From Flaccisagitta enflata (taxonomy: Eukaryota > Chaetognatha > Sagittoidea > Aphragmophora), in assembly GCA_965153355.1 (NCBI GenBank), contig OZ231127.1, positions 65,162,001 through 65,226,000 on the forward strand: a stretch of DNA of 64,000 nt. The letters run 5' to 3'. A program made the position numbers and the translations under genes. Positions 1 to 11,200 of this stretch are shown here, one piece after another; within the stretch, counting starts at the first letter, position 1; each line of letters starts with the position of its first letter. A model generated the notes under the pieces. It had not been told where the DNA came from. It did no database searches and worked only from the letters and a program-made list of their open reading frames with translations.

Positions 1-204
1 GGCAAAAAAAAAAAAAAAAAAAAAAATTCGACGATCTTCGATCTAGTCTCAAGTGATGAGCCTCAGCTGAACTTTCGTTAACATTTGCCCATACCACTGC
101 TCGTCTGTCGGTGAAGACGTGACATTTTAATACTACCATTCTTCTTTCACGATTTCAGGCTTCCTCAGACTTCTCTCACGTGCGCTTCCTCCGATTAACG
201 CAAT

Positions 205-711
205 ATGGCGGCTACACTCGCGATCGTTTTGCTTCTAGCGGCCGTTTCACGGCAGAGCTACGCAGGCGATTACTGGACTAGAAACAGAAGTCAGTTCCAA
301 GAATGGGAGAGAAACATTTGCGCTGCCTACTTCAAAGTCAGTGGTTTGGGTAAGTTGGGGATATTTCGGGTCCCGGCACTGAAAGGAAAAAGAGCTGATG
401 TACGTTGGGCACCCTGTAGTTAATTCTACCCGGTTCTTTTCTCGACATTAATTATGTCATCCCTTCAGATCGATCGATGTTCCCCGCCGGCCAATTGTGG
501 GAAGACAATGTCTGCGTCAACGATCCGTCATTTTACCTCGCCTGCAAATATTTCAACGGCGCATTTTCCGGCGAGAAGCGTCAATGTCCACCTGGAAAGT
601 TGTTTTATCATGGCAAGAACCAATTGTGGGAGAAGACCTGCGTCCCGGCCAACAAATGCGATCGCACGAAGCAATGTCCCAACTGGCTGCAGATCGCTCC
701 GCCAACCCCTG
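205..711 (+). CDS. Secreted Cys-rich chitin-binding-like protein, 5' part (two exons)
   Basis: Exon 1 spans 205-349 and exon 2 spans 469-711. The start codon opens a clear signal peptide (MAATLAIVLLLAAVSRQSYA, cleavage before GDYW). Donor GTAAGT at 350 and acceptor CCCTTCAG ending at 468 join in phase 1, giving one open frame. Exon 2 has the spacing DP-SFYLAC, RQCPPGKLFY and LWEKTC, the Y-x-x-C then CPPG-x-x-F/Y then C order of peritrophin/chitin-binding type 2 (CBM14) domains. It then reads into CDRTKQCPNW. Exon 2 is symmetric (phase 1-1), typical of shuffled extracellular modules. The donor at 712 (GTACTC) is weak, and no later exon is recognised before the repeat at 726, so the 3' end is not seen. 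The DP-YL-C-CP-GK-EKTC pattern recurs in the minus-strand gene at 31397-32843, so both probably belong to one family. Chitin binding is inferred from the cysteine pattern only. Confidence 0.65.
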
Positions 712-725
712 GTACTCATATATAG

Positions 726-815
726 AACTTTTAAGGGGACATAGTGGTGATTGTTGACCCATATAATTAAACATTATTTAACAAAGGTATTTAAGGGGTG
801 AAAGCAGCTCCCTTA
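726..815. repeat. AT-rich dispersed repeat (TTAAGGGGACATAGTG)
   Basis: The segment TTAAGGGGACATAGTG followed by AT-rich sequence lies directly after the last recognised exon of the left-edge gene. A related copy lies at 32978-33060 upstream (in + coordinates) of the minus-strand Cys-rich gene, and a shorter one at 33236-33310. The function is unknown. Confidence 0.5.
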
Positions 816-816
816 A

Positions 817-1122
817 CTAACTCAAGAACTTGAAAAAAAATTCTGATTGCCTACTTCCCTTATAAACATTGAAAATCTGACTATGGTTATTAACGTCTCT
901 TGATAAAGGCTTTCGATAGGTGTATTCAAGATCCTCGGCAGGGTGCAGGAAATAGGTGATTTTACTTTCAACTCCCTGTTGTCTTATAGACATAAGGATT
1001 TCAAAGGCATCCAGGCAATTGTTCACTCCTTTGCTAATCAACCATGAAGTTAGTTTCGATTGGTCACTATCTGCACTAGCACAGGAATCAAGTACAAGTA
1101 AAAGCATCAACAAATTTATCAT
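817..1122 (-). CDS. Candidate small secreted protein, about 101 aa
   Basis: On the minus strand the ATG at 1122 opens a 101-codon frame to a stop at 817. It begins with a convincing signal peptide (MINLLMLLLVLDSCASA, cleavage before DSDQSK). The mature part is hydrophilic, with one cysteine (GVNNCLDAFEILMSI) and no family I recognise. The last 30 codons run toward the repeat at 726-815, so the true gene may splice out near 900 (AGAGAC then GTTAAT) instead. An upstream ATG with a six-codon frame lies at about 1165. There is no neighbouring minus-strand exon to support it. It is either a real single-exon secreted peptide gene or a chance frame; the signal peptide is the main argument. Confidence 0.35.
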   Translation of the reverse strand: MINLLMLLLVLDSCASADSDQSKLTSWLISKGVNNCLDAFEILMSIRQQGVESKITYFLHPAEDLEYTYRKPLSRDVNNHSQIFNVYKGSRQSEFFFKFLS

Positions 1123-1199
1123 CCACGCTTTCACCTCAGACAATCACGCAATCAACGTAGCCATTTTGATCTCCTTGAAAAAGAACTAGCAGAAAAACA

Positions 1200-1448
1200 C
1201 TGCGTACCAACTCTCATCAATCCCACTGCGTTCTAGTTCAAGATATTTTCTGACTTCATTTTTTTTTCATTTTGTTCAACCTCTACGAAAAAGTCTACCA
1301 AATTGGTTTGACAATGTTTTTTTTCAACGCTTTTGATGGCCGAGAAGTTAAACGAATTCGTCGATGTGACATAAATCGCCGCATACTGCTTCTCATGACT
1401 CATGAGTGTCGTGGAACGGTAAATTATTGCTAAATGACATGAAGTGAA
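1200..1448. other. Intergenic, nothing recognised
   Basis: AT-rich sequence without coding frame, RNA gene or repeat that I can name. Confidence 0.4.
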
Positions 1449-1600
1449 ACAAGGCCGGAAACACAGCTACCCCAGTCGCGTGCGGGTGGGCAGGAGCAGT
1501 GCTGGAGAAGGTCATTAGGGCATCTGGGCAGGAGCAGTAACCTCAACAAGGCCGGATACATGGCCACCAGTTGCGGACGGGTCGGCAGGGGCGGACATGC
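1449..1600 (+). repeat. SINE-like family: two adjacent head segments
   Basis: Two heads of the window-wide family (ACAAGGCCGGATACACGGC, then CAGTCGCGTGCGGGTGGGCA) occur back to back at 1449 and 1546. The first continues through the conserved body (GGTCATTAGGGCATCTGGGC), and the second ends at the start of a CATT microsatellite. Confidence 0.65.
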
Positions 1601-1604
1601 GCGT

Positions 1605-1955
1605 TCATTCATCCATTCAATCATTCATTCATTCATTCATTCATTTATTCATTCATTCATCCATTCAATCATTCATTCATTCATTGATTCATTCATTCAG
1701 TCATTGATTCATTCATTCATTCTTTCATTCTTTCATTCTTTCATCCATTTATTCATTCATACATTCATTCATCCATTCATTCTTTCATTCATTCATTCAT
1801 TCATTCATTCATTCATTCATTCATTCATTCATTCATTCATTCATTCATTCATTCATTCATTCATTCATTCATTATTTCATTCATTCATTCATTCATTCAT
1901 TCATTCATTCATTCATTATTTCTTTCATTCATTCATTCATTCATTCATTCATTCT
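1605..1955. repeat. (CATT)n microsatellite
   Basis: About 350 bp of imperfect CATT tetranucleotides. All long frames through it read FIHSFIHS and are artefacts. Confidence 0.95.
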
Positions 1956-2292
1956 TTTCTCATTCTCAGCATTGCTGATCTTCGGCTATTTCCGTTCCCT
2001 TCGATGTCTCCGCAACAAAATCCATTCTCAATTAATTTTCTCGATTCTTCTCAAAATCGTTTTTTGGTCCTTTTTGCATATCTCAATCAGAAACAAAGTC
2101 TACAAAACCGATCCAGACGGCGTGTGAGTATAAAACATCTCAGTCTCAGATCATCAGCATCGCTCTTCTAATTGTTTTGTTTTTATTTTATCACGGCTTT
2201 GGCTGATCAAAATACTTGCCTGATTGGGTCTTTCCAAAGAATTCCAGCTGAATGTTTTGTTATCTTACCAGCCTAAAGCATGGGAGACTTTT

Positions 2293-2479
2293 TAGTCGCG
2301 TGCACGTGACTCTACAACCCGCTTTGTCCATCGGTTGCTGGGTCCGTTGGTCACACTTTACTTTTTTTTTTGATTTTATTACTTTGACGTCCCTGCTCCT
2401 GCCCAAATGGTCTGCAGACCTCAAATATGACCCCTGCCCACCCGCACGCGACTTCGGTAGCCGTGTATCCGGCCTTGTT
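2293..2479 (-). repeat. SINE-like element, near full length
   Basis: Runs from TAGTCGCGTGCACGTGAC through GCTTTGTCC, a T-rich stretch, CTCCTGCCCAAATGG, CCTGCCCACCCGCACGCGAC and GTATCCGGCCTTGTT. This is the complement of the head-to-tail order seen at 10678-10889 and 41089-41278. It has no protein-coding frame of its own. Confidence 0.7.
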
Positions 2480-2614
2480 TATCTTCTAATTAGTAAAAAA
2501 ATTATTTTGAAAAAAAGATTGATTTCCCTAAGACTAAAAGAATATGAGCTTCTCCTAAGCAACCAGTGTTTTGGTGTTTCTCCAACGGAAATTGTTATAA
2601 TGTGGGGGACCGTC

Positions 2615-2870
2615 GTGGTGTGGGGAAGTGACCTTGATTGGAAAGTTGAAATGGTGTAGAATTGACATAATGTGGAAAATTGATACTCATATTGTATAAA
2701 AAATTGTCATAGAATTAGGAATTGATATGGAGTGAAATTTTGATATGGAGTGAAATTTTGATAAGGAGTGAAATTTTGTTGAAAACGTACTTAGTAAGGG
2801 AAACTGACATGGTATGGGAAATTCGAGATAGTATGGGAAATTGACAAGGTTAATCCGTAGCAACTTTTTC
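2615..2870. repeat. Degenerate short minisatellite (about 18-30 bp)
   Basis: Repeated variants of GATATGGAGTGAAATTTT and ATGGGAAATTGACA. No coding potential was seen. Confidence 0.5.
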
Positions 2871-3140
2871 AAAATTTCGTGGATAATGCATCAAATTGGC
2901 CACTGTCTTTCTTGGTTGTGATATGCCTCAGGATGTTTTTTTTTCTCACCCCAAAGCTCATTTTTTACTCCCCTCTCCTTAGGGCCGTGTCATAAGATTG
3001 GTTGATTTGTTTTCTCCGCTCCCCTTCGCCCTTCAGAGCCGTGTCTTGTGATTGGCTGATGGCGACGTTTGCCCACATACACTCACTTAGGGGCAACGGG
3101 TTTTGCTGATCATCTAACGCTTTTGTGACTAATATTTTTT

Positions 3141-3606
3141 TCTGATGGTGGTTTGGGCCTATGGCGTTGACCGTATCAAGTAAGCATTAACTAAGAATCA
3201 TGTACGCATATGATAAGCATCAACTAAGTATAAAGCAAGCAATGTTTTAACTTTTTATTTTCATCTGATGGTGGTTTGGGCCTATGGCGTTGACCGTATC
3301 AAGTAAGCATTAACTAAGAATTATGTAAGCATATGATAAGCATCAATTAAGTATCAAGCAAGCAATGTTTTAGCTTTTTATCTTCATCTGATGGTGGTTT
3401 GGGCCTATGGCGTTGACCGTAACAAGTAAGAATTAACTAAGAATTATGTAAGCATTTGATAAGCATCAATGAAGTAGCCAGCTTTTTATCTTCATCTGAT
3501 GGTGGTTTGGGCCTATGGCGTTGACCGTATCAAGTAAGCATGAACTAAGCATTATGTAAGCATTTGACAAGCATCAATCAAGTATCAAGCAAGCAATGTT
3601 TTAGCT
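3141..3606 (+). repeat. 123-bp tandem repeat, four units
   Basis: The landmark TCTGATGGTGGTTTGGGCCT begins at 3141, 3264, 3387 and 3495, with periods of 123, 123 and 108 bp. An isolated fifth copy sits at about 4400, after a foldback unit, so the array seems to have been split by that unit. Diverged relatives occur at 8440-8780. Confidence 0.85.
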
Positions 3607-4390
3607 GGACATGGCCCCGGAGGGGGACGAAGTCCCGTAGAACACAAATCTGTCCGTCCGTACGCACGTCCCTCCTCCTCACCATTGTGGCTGAGCCCCT
3701 TTGGGGCCCAAATCCAAACTGTACTGCCCAAATCCAAGCAAAATGGCCCAAATCCAGCCAAAATGGGCCAAATCCTGGCAAAATAGCCCAAGACCAGGCA
3801 AAATGGGCCCAAAATTGGCTAGCAAACCTGAATTCTGGCCTGAGTTCTTTCATTTTGGCCCCTTTAACTTAGATTATGGCTCCTAAAACCCACATCCTAG
3901 CCACAGAGACCCAGATCCTGACCTTTGGGACCCAGATTCTGACCTCCAAGACCTAGGTTCTTGCCTCATAGACCTAAATCCTAGCCTCAGAGGCCCAAAT
4001 CCTGGCCTCAGAGACTGAAATCCTTGCCTCTGAGACCAAGAAATTGGTCTCTAAGACCCAGATTCTGGCCTCAGAGACCCAGATCCTAGCCTGCTCCTCC
4101 CTCAACTCAACCTGCAAACTATACAATAAGGGTAAGGGCACCATTGTCCATACACCAGCCTTTTGTCATTTCTCCATGGTATTCAATGAAAATTTGAATA
4201 ACAGGGCATTCTGGACAGAAGGAAGGCAGACAGGACGGATGGACTGACGGACGGATGGACGGACAGATTCCACCTGTGTTCTACAGGACTGCCTTCGGGC
4301 CTGGGCTGGCCCTCGCCCTCTCAACTTCAATCACATACTACTTAAGCAGGGCACTGGTACTGCTAACTACTTACTGCCTTTGGGCTGCTA
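3607..4390. repeat. Foldback unit with minisatellite core
   Basis: The left end (GGCCCCGGAGGGGGACGAAG, TAGAACACAAATCTGTCCGT) is inverted at 4228-4310 (GGACAGATTCCACCTGTGTT, CTACAGGACTGCCTTCGGGC). Between them lie degenerate repeats of CCCAAATCCAGCCAAAATGG and CAGAGACCCAGATCCTAGCC. It belongs to the same family as 18345-18915, 39365-39945, 40185-40705 and 56805-57400. Confidence 0.6.
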
Positions 4391-4988
4391 TTATCTTCAT
4401 CTGATGGTGGTTTGGGCCTATGGCGTTCGCTTTATCAAGTGAGCATCAAGTATTCCATGCGGCAGACCTGAGTTCGGTGGGCAGAGCAGATAAAAACAGG
4501 ACATACCAATTTCTCGGCGAACAAAAGACGACGAACTGCGGATTTTCGTTGGTCACGGAATTGATTATTTTTTTTTGGCCATGAAATGATCTTCCTCAAC
4601 GGGAATTTATTACGTTTTCGCTGATGGTGGGTTACAATGGCCAACTACGTCATAAACATTCCACGTAAGAAGGCCGTCATCAAGCAACAGTAGCTTGGGA
4701 GAAAATTTGAGTCTAGTCAAATAGTCAGAAATCGGTCTGTACTCATCTATCATTAATACAGGAAACGATAGTCGAACATCGTTGGAATCCGAATCAACTT
4801 GCTCAGTGTAAAGCGAGCATCATAAGGATGACGTAGACGAGAACTTCCCTGAATTGCTCAGTCATTATGCTCTCCAGCGTAAACTCGCCGCGGAGTTTTC
4901 ATCATCAGCGGTAAGGTAGCTCTGACAGCGTTGACCAGATCGCAGACAGAAAATAAACTGATATACTGAAAAAAAAGTTTTATCAAAT

Positions 4989-5597
<609 letters not shown>

Positions 5598-6049
5598 CGA
5601 CAAAGACAGACAAAAAATATAGACAATTAGGAAAAAAGACAGAAAGAAGGAATAATAAGAAGGAAGAAAGGAAGTTAGTAGAGAGCGATCTAGTCATAAT
5701 AACATGTCATGTAAATGCAGTTTTTGTGAACACACATCTTGTTATCATTTATCAGTGGAATTGTAACAACGGCTCAATAGATGAACTCCGAAATACTACT
5801 TCCTCAAAGCGCGAACGGGTGATACAAAAATTACATCTTCATCAACATCACCGTCAATGCCGCCAACACCGACGACACTGCCAGCGACGCTGATTATGTG
5901 ATACATATGTTGAAAGAGCTATCTGTGCAGGTGGCGCGCATGGCGCATGGTGTTTTGGCGAACCAATAGGAAAGGAGACTATTGTCGCAGTGTGGCAAGA
6001 TGGTCGCAGCAGTGTTTGGCAACCAACAGAGGGAAACAAGTGACGCGGG

Positions 6050-6400
6050 GTCACAATATCTGCAGACAGGTGGGCAGGACCACCACCACCACCACAACCA
6101 CCGCTGCCACCCACACACCGCCGCCATAACCGCTGCCGCTGCTACCCACACACACAAATTTACACAAAAAGTATCTAAAACACTCGTTTTTCCACGGACG
6201 GATGGACAGATGGACAAAGCCTACTATAGAGGTGGGTGTCCGCAACTTAAAAACGAACGCAATGTTATATGAATTTTTTTCAGGTGCACGCAACTGTATA
6301 ATCCGCTCAATTGGTTGGATGGTTGGTCAATTGATCCAAAATACTTGGCCGTTTACGTGCGAATTTTGCGTTACAGCTCCTGCCCAAATGCTTGGTTAGC
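6050..6400. repeat. SINE-like variant fragments and CCA-rich stretch
   Basis: At 6145-6255 there is AAAAGTATCTAAAAC, GACGGATGGACAGATGGACA, AAGCCTACTATAGAGG and GTGTCCGCAACTTAAAAA. This matches a variant at 28640-28762. A second partial copy (GTGCACGCAACTGTATAATC) lies at 6292-6395. Confidence 0.5.
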
Positions 6401-6417
6401 TTCCATGACTGAAAAGC

Positions 6418-6434
6418 GAGCGAGCGAGCGAGCG

Positions 6435-6500
<66 letters not shown>
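6418..6500. repeat. (GCGA)n/(GA)n microsatellite
   Basis: Short CGAG repeats grade into pure GA. Confidence 0.95.
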
Positions 6501-6505
<5 letters not shown>

Positions 6506-6662
6506 CAATTCTATTTCAAACAGAAGGGTGCATCGAGTGAAAGAAACTACATAGGAGACTTCTTCTCTGGAAACTTTGATTGGATGAAACATTTCGCTGT
6601 ACAAAATACCTCCTCAACACGATCCAAAACGACATGACAGGTCCTAATATTTCTCTATCCAG

Positions 6663-6755
6663 CGTTCCGCACAGGTCATAGCCAAGTACGGCTCCAACAT
6701 TCCAATGGCCGTTAAACTGTTCAAAAAATCGTTTTTCCTACTATCAAGTAGTTAA
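6663..6755 (+). other. Candidate 30-codon terminal exon
   Basis: A good acceptor (branch-like CCTAAT, then TTTCTCTATCCAG ending at 6662) precedes an open frame RSAQVIAKYGSNIPMAVKLF and a lysine/serine tail ending in TAA. It is GC-richer than its flanks. No partner exon or family is recognised, so it may be chance. Confidence 0.2.
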
Positions 6756-6942
6756 GCGAATATCCGTTCATTTAGTGCTGAAAGGGTTAGGAAAAAAAAT
6801 CATCAATTGTTGGTTTCCAGCCTTAATTTCATTACGATGTTATTTGTGAGCTTTGGTTTGGATAGAGGGGGGGGGGGGTGAAGTAAGGAAGAGAGACAGG
6901 GGGAAGAAAGAAAAAGACAGAGGATAGGGAGATTTTGATTGA

Positions 6943-6954
6943 GAGAGAGAAAGC

Positions 6955-6985
<31 letters not shown>
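6943..6985. repeat. (GA)n microsatellite
   Basis: Short interrupted GA tract. Confidence 0.9.
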
Positions 6986-6987
<2 letters not shown>

Positions 6988-7079
6988 AGAAGAGAGGCAG
7001 AACACAAACAGACAACAGAGGCATTATTAGACCAAAAAAAACACATTTTTCAATTCTAAAAGAATTAGGATTAAAATTG

Positions 7080-7150
7080 AACAAGGCCGGATACACGGCA
7101 ATCCAGTCGCACTGCTGGGGCAGGAGCAATAATGTGAAAACTGCCTGCAA
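7080..7150 (+). repeat. SINE-like head fragment
   Basis: GAACAAGGCCGGATACACGG followed by GGGGCAGGAGCAATAATG. The tail is missing. Confidence 0.55.
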
Positions 7151-7616
7151 TTTTAGAACATTTTTGATTTATCTGATTTGATACTGTAAAGGTGCAGAGT
7201 TTGTGTCCGCAACTAAAAATTGGGACTGGTGCCAAAACATAGTTTTTGTCTCTAAAAAAACACTAAAATAAAAATTTTCTTGAGGGCCTCTGTAGGGCCT
7301 CTTTTAGTCGAGACATGCTACTTACACCTGCTGTCGGGCGGGTAGGCTGGCCAACAGTTGGTCCGCTCATACATTTTTTTACCCCAGGTGCCAGCAAGCA
7401 TTGCTCCTGGGCTCAAACCATTCATACTGGATTAAGCTGCATTCAACTTTTTGCTTTAAACAAAGTGCTTGTTCAATTACTACACGTATGGAGATCTATA
7501 ATTTAAAGGCGTTTTTTTTCTTAAATGTTCAAAGCAAACCATAATAATAACATGAACTGTGTCCCAAATTTCCATTTTGTAAAGCTTATTTAGATAAATC
7601 ATAACCTTATTTTATC

Positions 7617-7737
7617 AGGGTGCGACAAAGCACCTCTATAACTGGCCAGGTCCGTTGACTGCTGGTTGGCCGGGCATCGCACTGCCTCGACGATCCATGT
7701 CGCGCCTTATTGGCTCATTTGGCCTTGTTTTTTTAAT
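7617..7737. repeat. Short repeat with GGTGC...GCACC hairpin end
   Basis: AGGGTGCGACAAAGCACCTC, TATAACTGG, then CATGTCGCGCCTTATTGGC and GGCCTTGTTTTTT. A second copy lies at 38024-38150. Both keep the first hairpin and the GGCCTTGTTTTT end, which resembles the end of the SINE-like family. Confidence 0.6.
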
Positions 7738-7739
7738 AC

Positions 7740-8435
7740 AGATAAATATATTTTGGCAATGAAAGCCAAAAATAGCAGAAAGCGGTCCCATTCAGAATTT
7801 CAATCCTGAGAGTCCTAGAATCAAAGTGGTGGTGCTGCTGTTGCGGCAGCAGCAGCGTCCCAAATGCTACAGCGCAACTGCCCCTTACCAAGGGTCATAG
7901 TTTGACCCCATAACCTTTGTTTACTTCCATAAAGTTTAATCTTTATGAAGTCCTTAGTCCCATTGTGTCCCGAATAGCCCCCCCCCTAAAAAAATTGTGA
8001 ACATTGCATTCCGATCTGCGCATTGCTTTCATTCTTGATCATCTTCTTGTTTACTGAATAAAAGAATAATCTTCCAATCATAAATCATTGTGCCATAAAA
8101 AAAAGAATTTATTTTAGCCTCTGGTTCCGTGGTGTGGTATGGGGCTGCGGAGCTACTCGTGACGGAGGGTTGGGGCTTTTTCATGTAAAAAGAGGCTATC
8201 GACAGACGAGTGACAGGAAATCAACTTGTAGCAGCTGCTAGTAAGTCAGAGATCAGTTCACTTCAAAGACAAATAGCTAGATAGAAAATCCCGGACTTGA
8301 AATATTATTGTCGGTTTCGTCCGGAGAACTGTAAAGACCAAATCCCGATGATACCAAATACGGTACAGTCACTTTTGCAGGTAGGATTGTTTACCAATCC
8401 TTCCACACACAAAATTAGGGACCGAAGCCAACTTC
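7740..8435. other. Intergenic, no gene seen
   Basis: Contains a CAG-like stretch at about 7835 and AT-rich DNA. No supported gene or RNA. Confidence 0.4.
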
Positions 8436-8439
8436 GGGA

Positions 8440-8780
8440 CATGCATTGTGCAAGCATTTTATAAGCATCAAGTAAGTATCAATCAAGCGTTGAATTAGCC
8501 TCATTGGAAGGTGATTTGGGCCTACTTCGTTAACGGAATCAAGTAAGTAGTGATTGAGCAACGGTTGCTTGCGCTTATGAAGTTGACCGAATCATTTAAG
8601 CATCGAAAAAGCATCATGCAAGCGATGGATTAGTCCTTTTTGATCATCTGGTGGTTGTCTGAGTCTTTGGCAAGATCAGAATCAGTTAGTTGACATGAAG
8701 TAAAATTTGTGATAGCTGTAGTTTGGTATTTGTTTCACACTAAACAAGCATCAAGCAAGCAATGAATTTATACTTGTCTA
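8440..8780. repeat. Diverged relatives of the 123-bp repeat
   Basis: Contains AAGCATCAAGTAAGTATCAA, GGTGATTTGGGCCTACTTCG and similar blocks, matching the 3141-3606 unit with many changes. Confidence 0.5.
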
Positions 8781-8789
8781 ATGGTTGAA

Positions 8790-10079
8790 TTGTAGGATGG
8801 TTGGAAGGAAGGATTAGGTTTTATATGTCAGATCGCAAAAGGTAATGATCAGGTGAGCTTTGACCAAGTATTAAATAAGTACTTAGTCAATTTATCAATC
8901 CTGAATGATTCTACAGACGGAGCCCTAAGAAGAGCGAAGGAGGGACCCAAATTGTAGCATCACCCCCTACAGCTTATATAGTTCAATAAATTTCACATGT
9001 AGTGAATATACCTTAGTAAATTAATTGAAGCATTGTAGCATTTTTTGAATTTCCACCTAGAACACCAAATTGTTAAAATTAATAAAATACCACCCTTAAA
9101 TTGGAGGCAGATTTTATGAAAATCTAAGGGTGTTCTAGTGAACAAATGTCGCGGTGGCGCCAATTGTATCCATCTAAGGTAACCACATAGAAGTAGATAA
9201 ATGTTCTGTTTGGCATGTAGGGTGATGCCAAAACTTAGTCCCTTCCTCCATTTTACAAACTCCTACTGTACTTGTTATCTTTCTGGCATGTTTTGAAAGG
9301 TTTTCTTGACTGTTATATTCTTTCACAATTGAACCTTTACAGTGCATGCATAAAAAAGATATACTTCATGATCATATTTTCATCTAAAATCACATAATTT
9401 TTTTTCCAGGAATCCAAAGGGTTGGAAAATGAAGTAGCTGGCACCTAACATTTTGGTCAATTTGATTCAGATTTATTATAAATTAAAGGTGTTGTCAATT
9501 GATGCAAAGATCTTCAAATGACTTAAAATTGACTTTAATCATATCTAAATTCTTTGAATTGATTCTTTGAACTAATGAAAATCCATGACATTTAAAACCT
9601 TGTACTTGGCATCTGTAGCTCAATCAGAGCAAGAGTTATGTTAATCTGTTATACCTTCCTGATAGCAATAAAAGGTCACAATTTTCATCGCTGTTTTGAT
9701 ACATTGTCTTTGTTTTATCATAGAATCTTAACAAATTGATCAAACTCTTTGGGCTTGGTCGCAATATCTCTGTTTTTGAAGCTCTTTCAAATGCTCCCAA
9801 GGAGAACCTAAAAAAATTGATTTTTGGTCCCTCAAACATGAACTTTGACTTGTATCTTTTTTTATGGATCGCACTGTATTAATGTTTTTTTGCAATTCAT
9901 TCCTGAGAACTCAGCATTTTTCTCAAGCGTTACAATTCGGAGGTGCTCCTCGTTGTAGCTGTCCCACTTGGGTCACACTATGATTCATACTTTGTCATAG
10001 CATAGTGACATGATCAACAGAAAATTCATCTACAGGTTGGGATGGAGGGTGAAATTCTGTACTTGAACCTAACATTTCT

Positions 10080-10080
<1 letters not shown>
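8790..10080. other. Intergenic AT-rich, no gene seen
   Basis: A good acceptor-like site (TTTTTTTTCCAG at about 9410) is followed by stops in all frames within 40 codons. Nothing here can be supported as a gene. Confidence 0.4.
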
Positions 10081-10170
<90 letters not shown>

Positions 10171-10198
10171 AGAGAGTGAGAGAGAGAGAGAGAGAGAG
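10081..10198. repeat. (GA)n microsatellite
   Basis: About 118 bp of GA with few interruptions. Confidence 0.97.
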
Positions 10199-10677
10199 CA
10201 TGTTTGCCCACCCATCTATAATGACAATGTTGTAACGTCATGTTGCTTGTTTTTATATTGGCGATTACAGAAATCCATCGATAACAGATGAAACTTGTTC
10301 ATTTCTTGACATCCGCCATTTCGGGGTTCACACTAATTGAGAAACATTATCTTTACTTTTTCCACCAAATCCACATCCATTTTTCCTTTGTCTTTATCCT
10401 TCTCGTGCATACCACGCCTAACTCTCACAACCCACCTCACAGTTAATGGACAAAATACTGTTTGTGTGTATATCATATGATTGGTATGGATCCAATCAAA
10501 TGGTGAAAAACAATATTCTGCATCAATTTTTCACTAGTTTTGTAATTGGTTTCAAATTTCACAGCTGGCGATCGATCAAAATCTTATTTTCACAAAATTG
10601 GATAAGACTTGCAGATTCATAATTCTGATAGAATTTTGAGAAGTTTGCCTTTAACAAAGAATGACAAATTTCCAAAA

Positions 10678-10889
10678 ACAAGGCCGAATACACGGCTACT
10701 GAAGTTGCAGGCGTTGGGGCAGGAGCAGTGCTGGAAAAGGTCACTAGGGCATCTGGGCAGGAGTCCTAGCTCAAAAATCTTAAAAACGCCAAAAAAGTAA
10801 AAAGAGGACTGACCGACCAACCAACCGACTAATCGACCAATGGACCGACATAGCGGGGTGTAGAGTCGCGTAGCACGCAACTAAAAATC
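10678..10889 (+). repeat. SINE-like element, full length
   Basis: Head ACAAGGCCGAATACACGGCT, body GGTCACTAGGGCATCTGGGC, then CGACCAATGGACCGACATAG, and tail GGGTGTAGAGTCGCGTAGCA ending in CAACTAAAAA. The short A-run after the tail fits a retroposed 3' end. Confidence 0.7.
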
Positions 10890-11200
10890 TCATGAAAAAT
10901 AGTTGGTATAATTTTTCAAACTTCTTGGACTTTTATTAGAATTATGAATCTGCAAGTTAAAATCTGTCATATGAGAATTAGATTTAAAGCATTATAGCCG
11001 GCTATAATCCTAACAACCAGTTCATTACCAGAGAGTTGCATCAATATTATCCATATAATGAATACACAATTAGTGTTGTATCCACTGACTGTTGATCATT
11101 GTCGCTCTTCCTTAATTCAAGCCGACTGATTGGCAAGGCCTTTGAGAAGTCGCCCTCCGAAGAACTTTCTTCTTCCTGCGCTCCTTCCTTCACTTCCAAG

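Noticed and set aside
9608-9660. tRNA-like D-arm (GTAGCTCAATCAGAGC)
   Set aside because: No acceptor-stem partner, anticodon arm or T-arm follows at the required distances.
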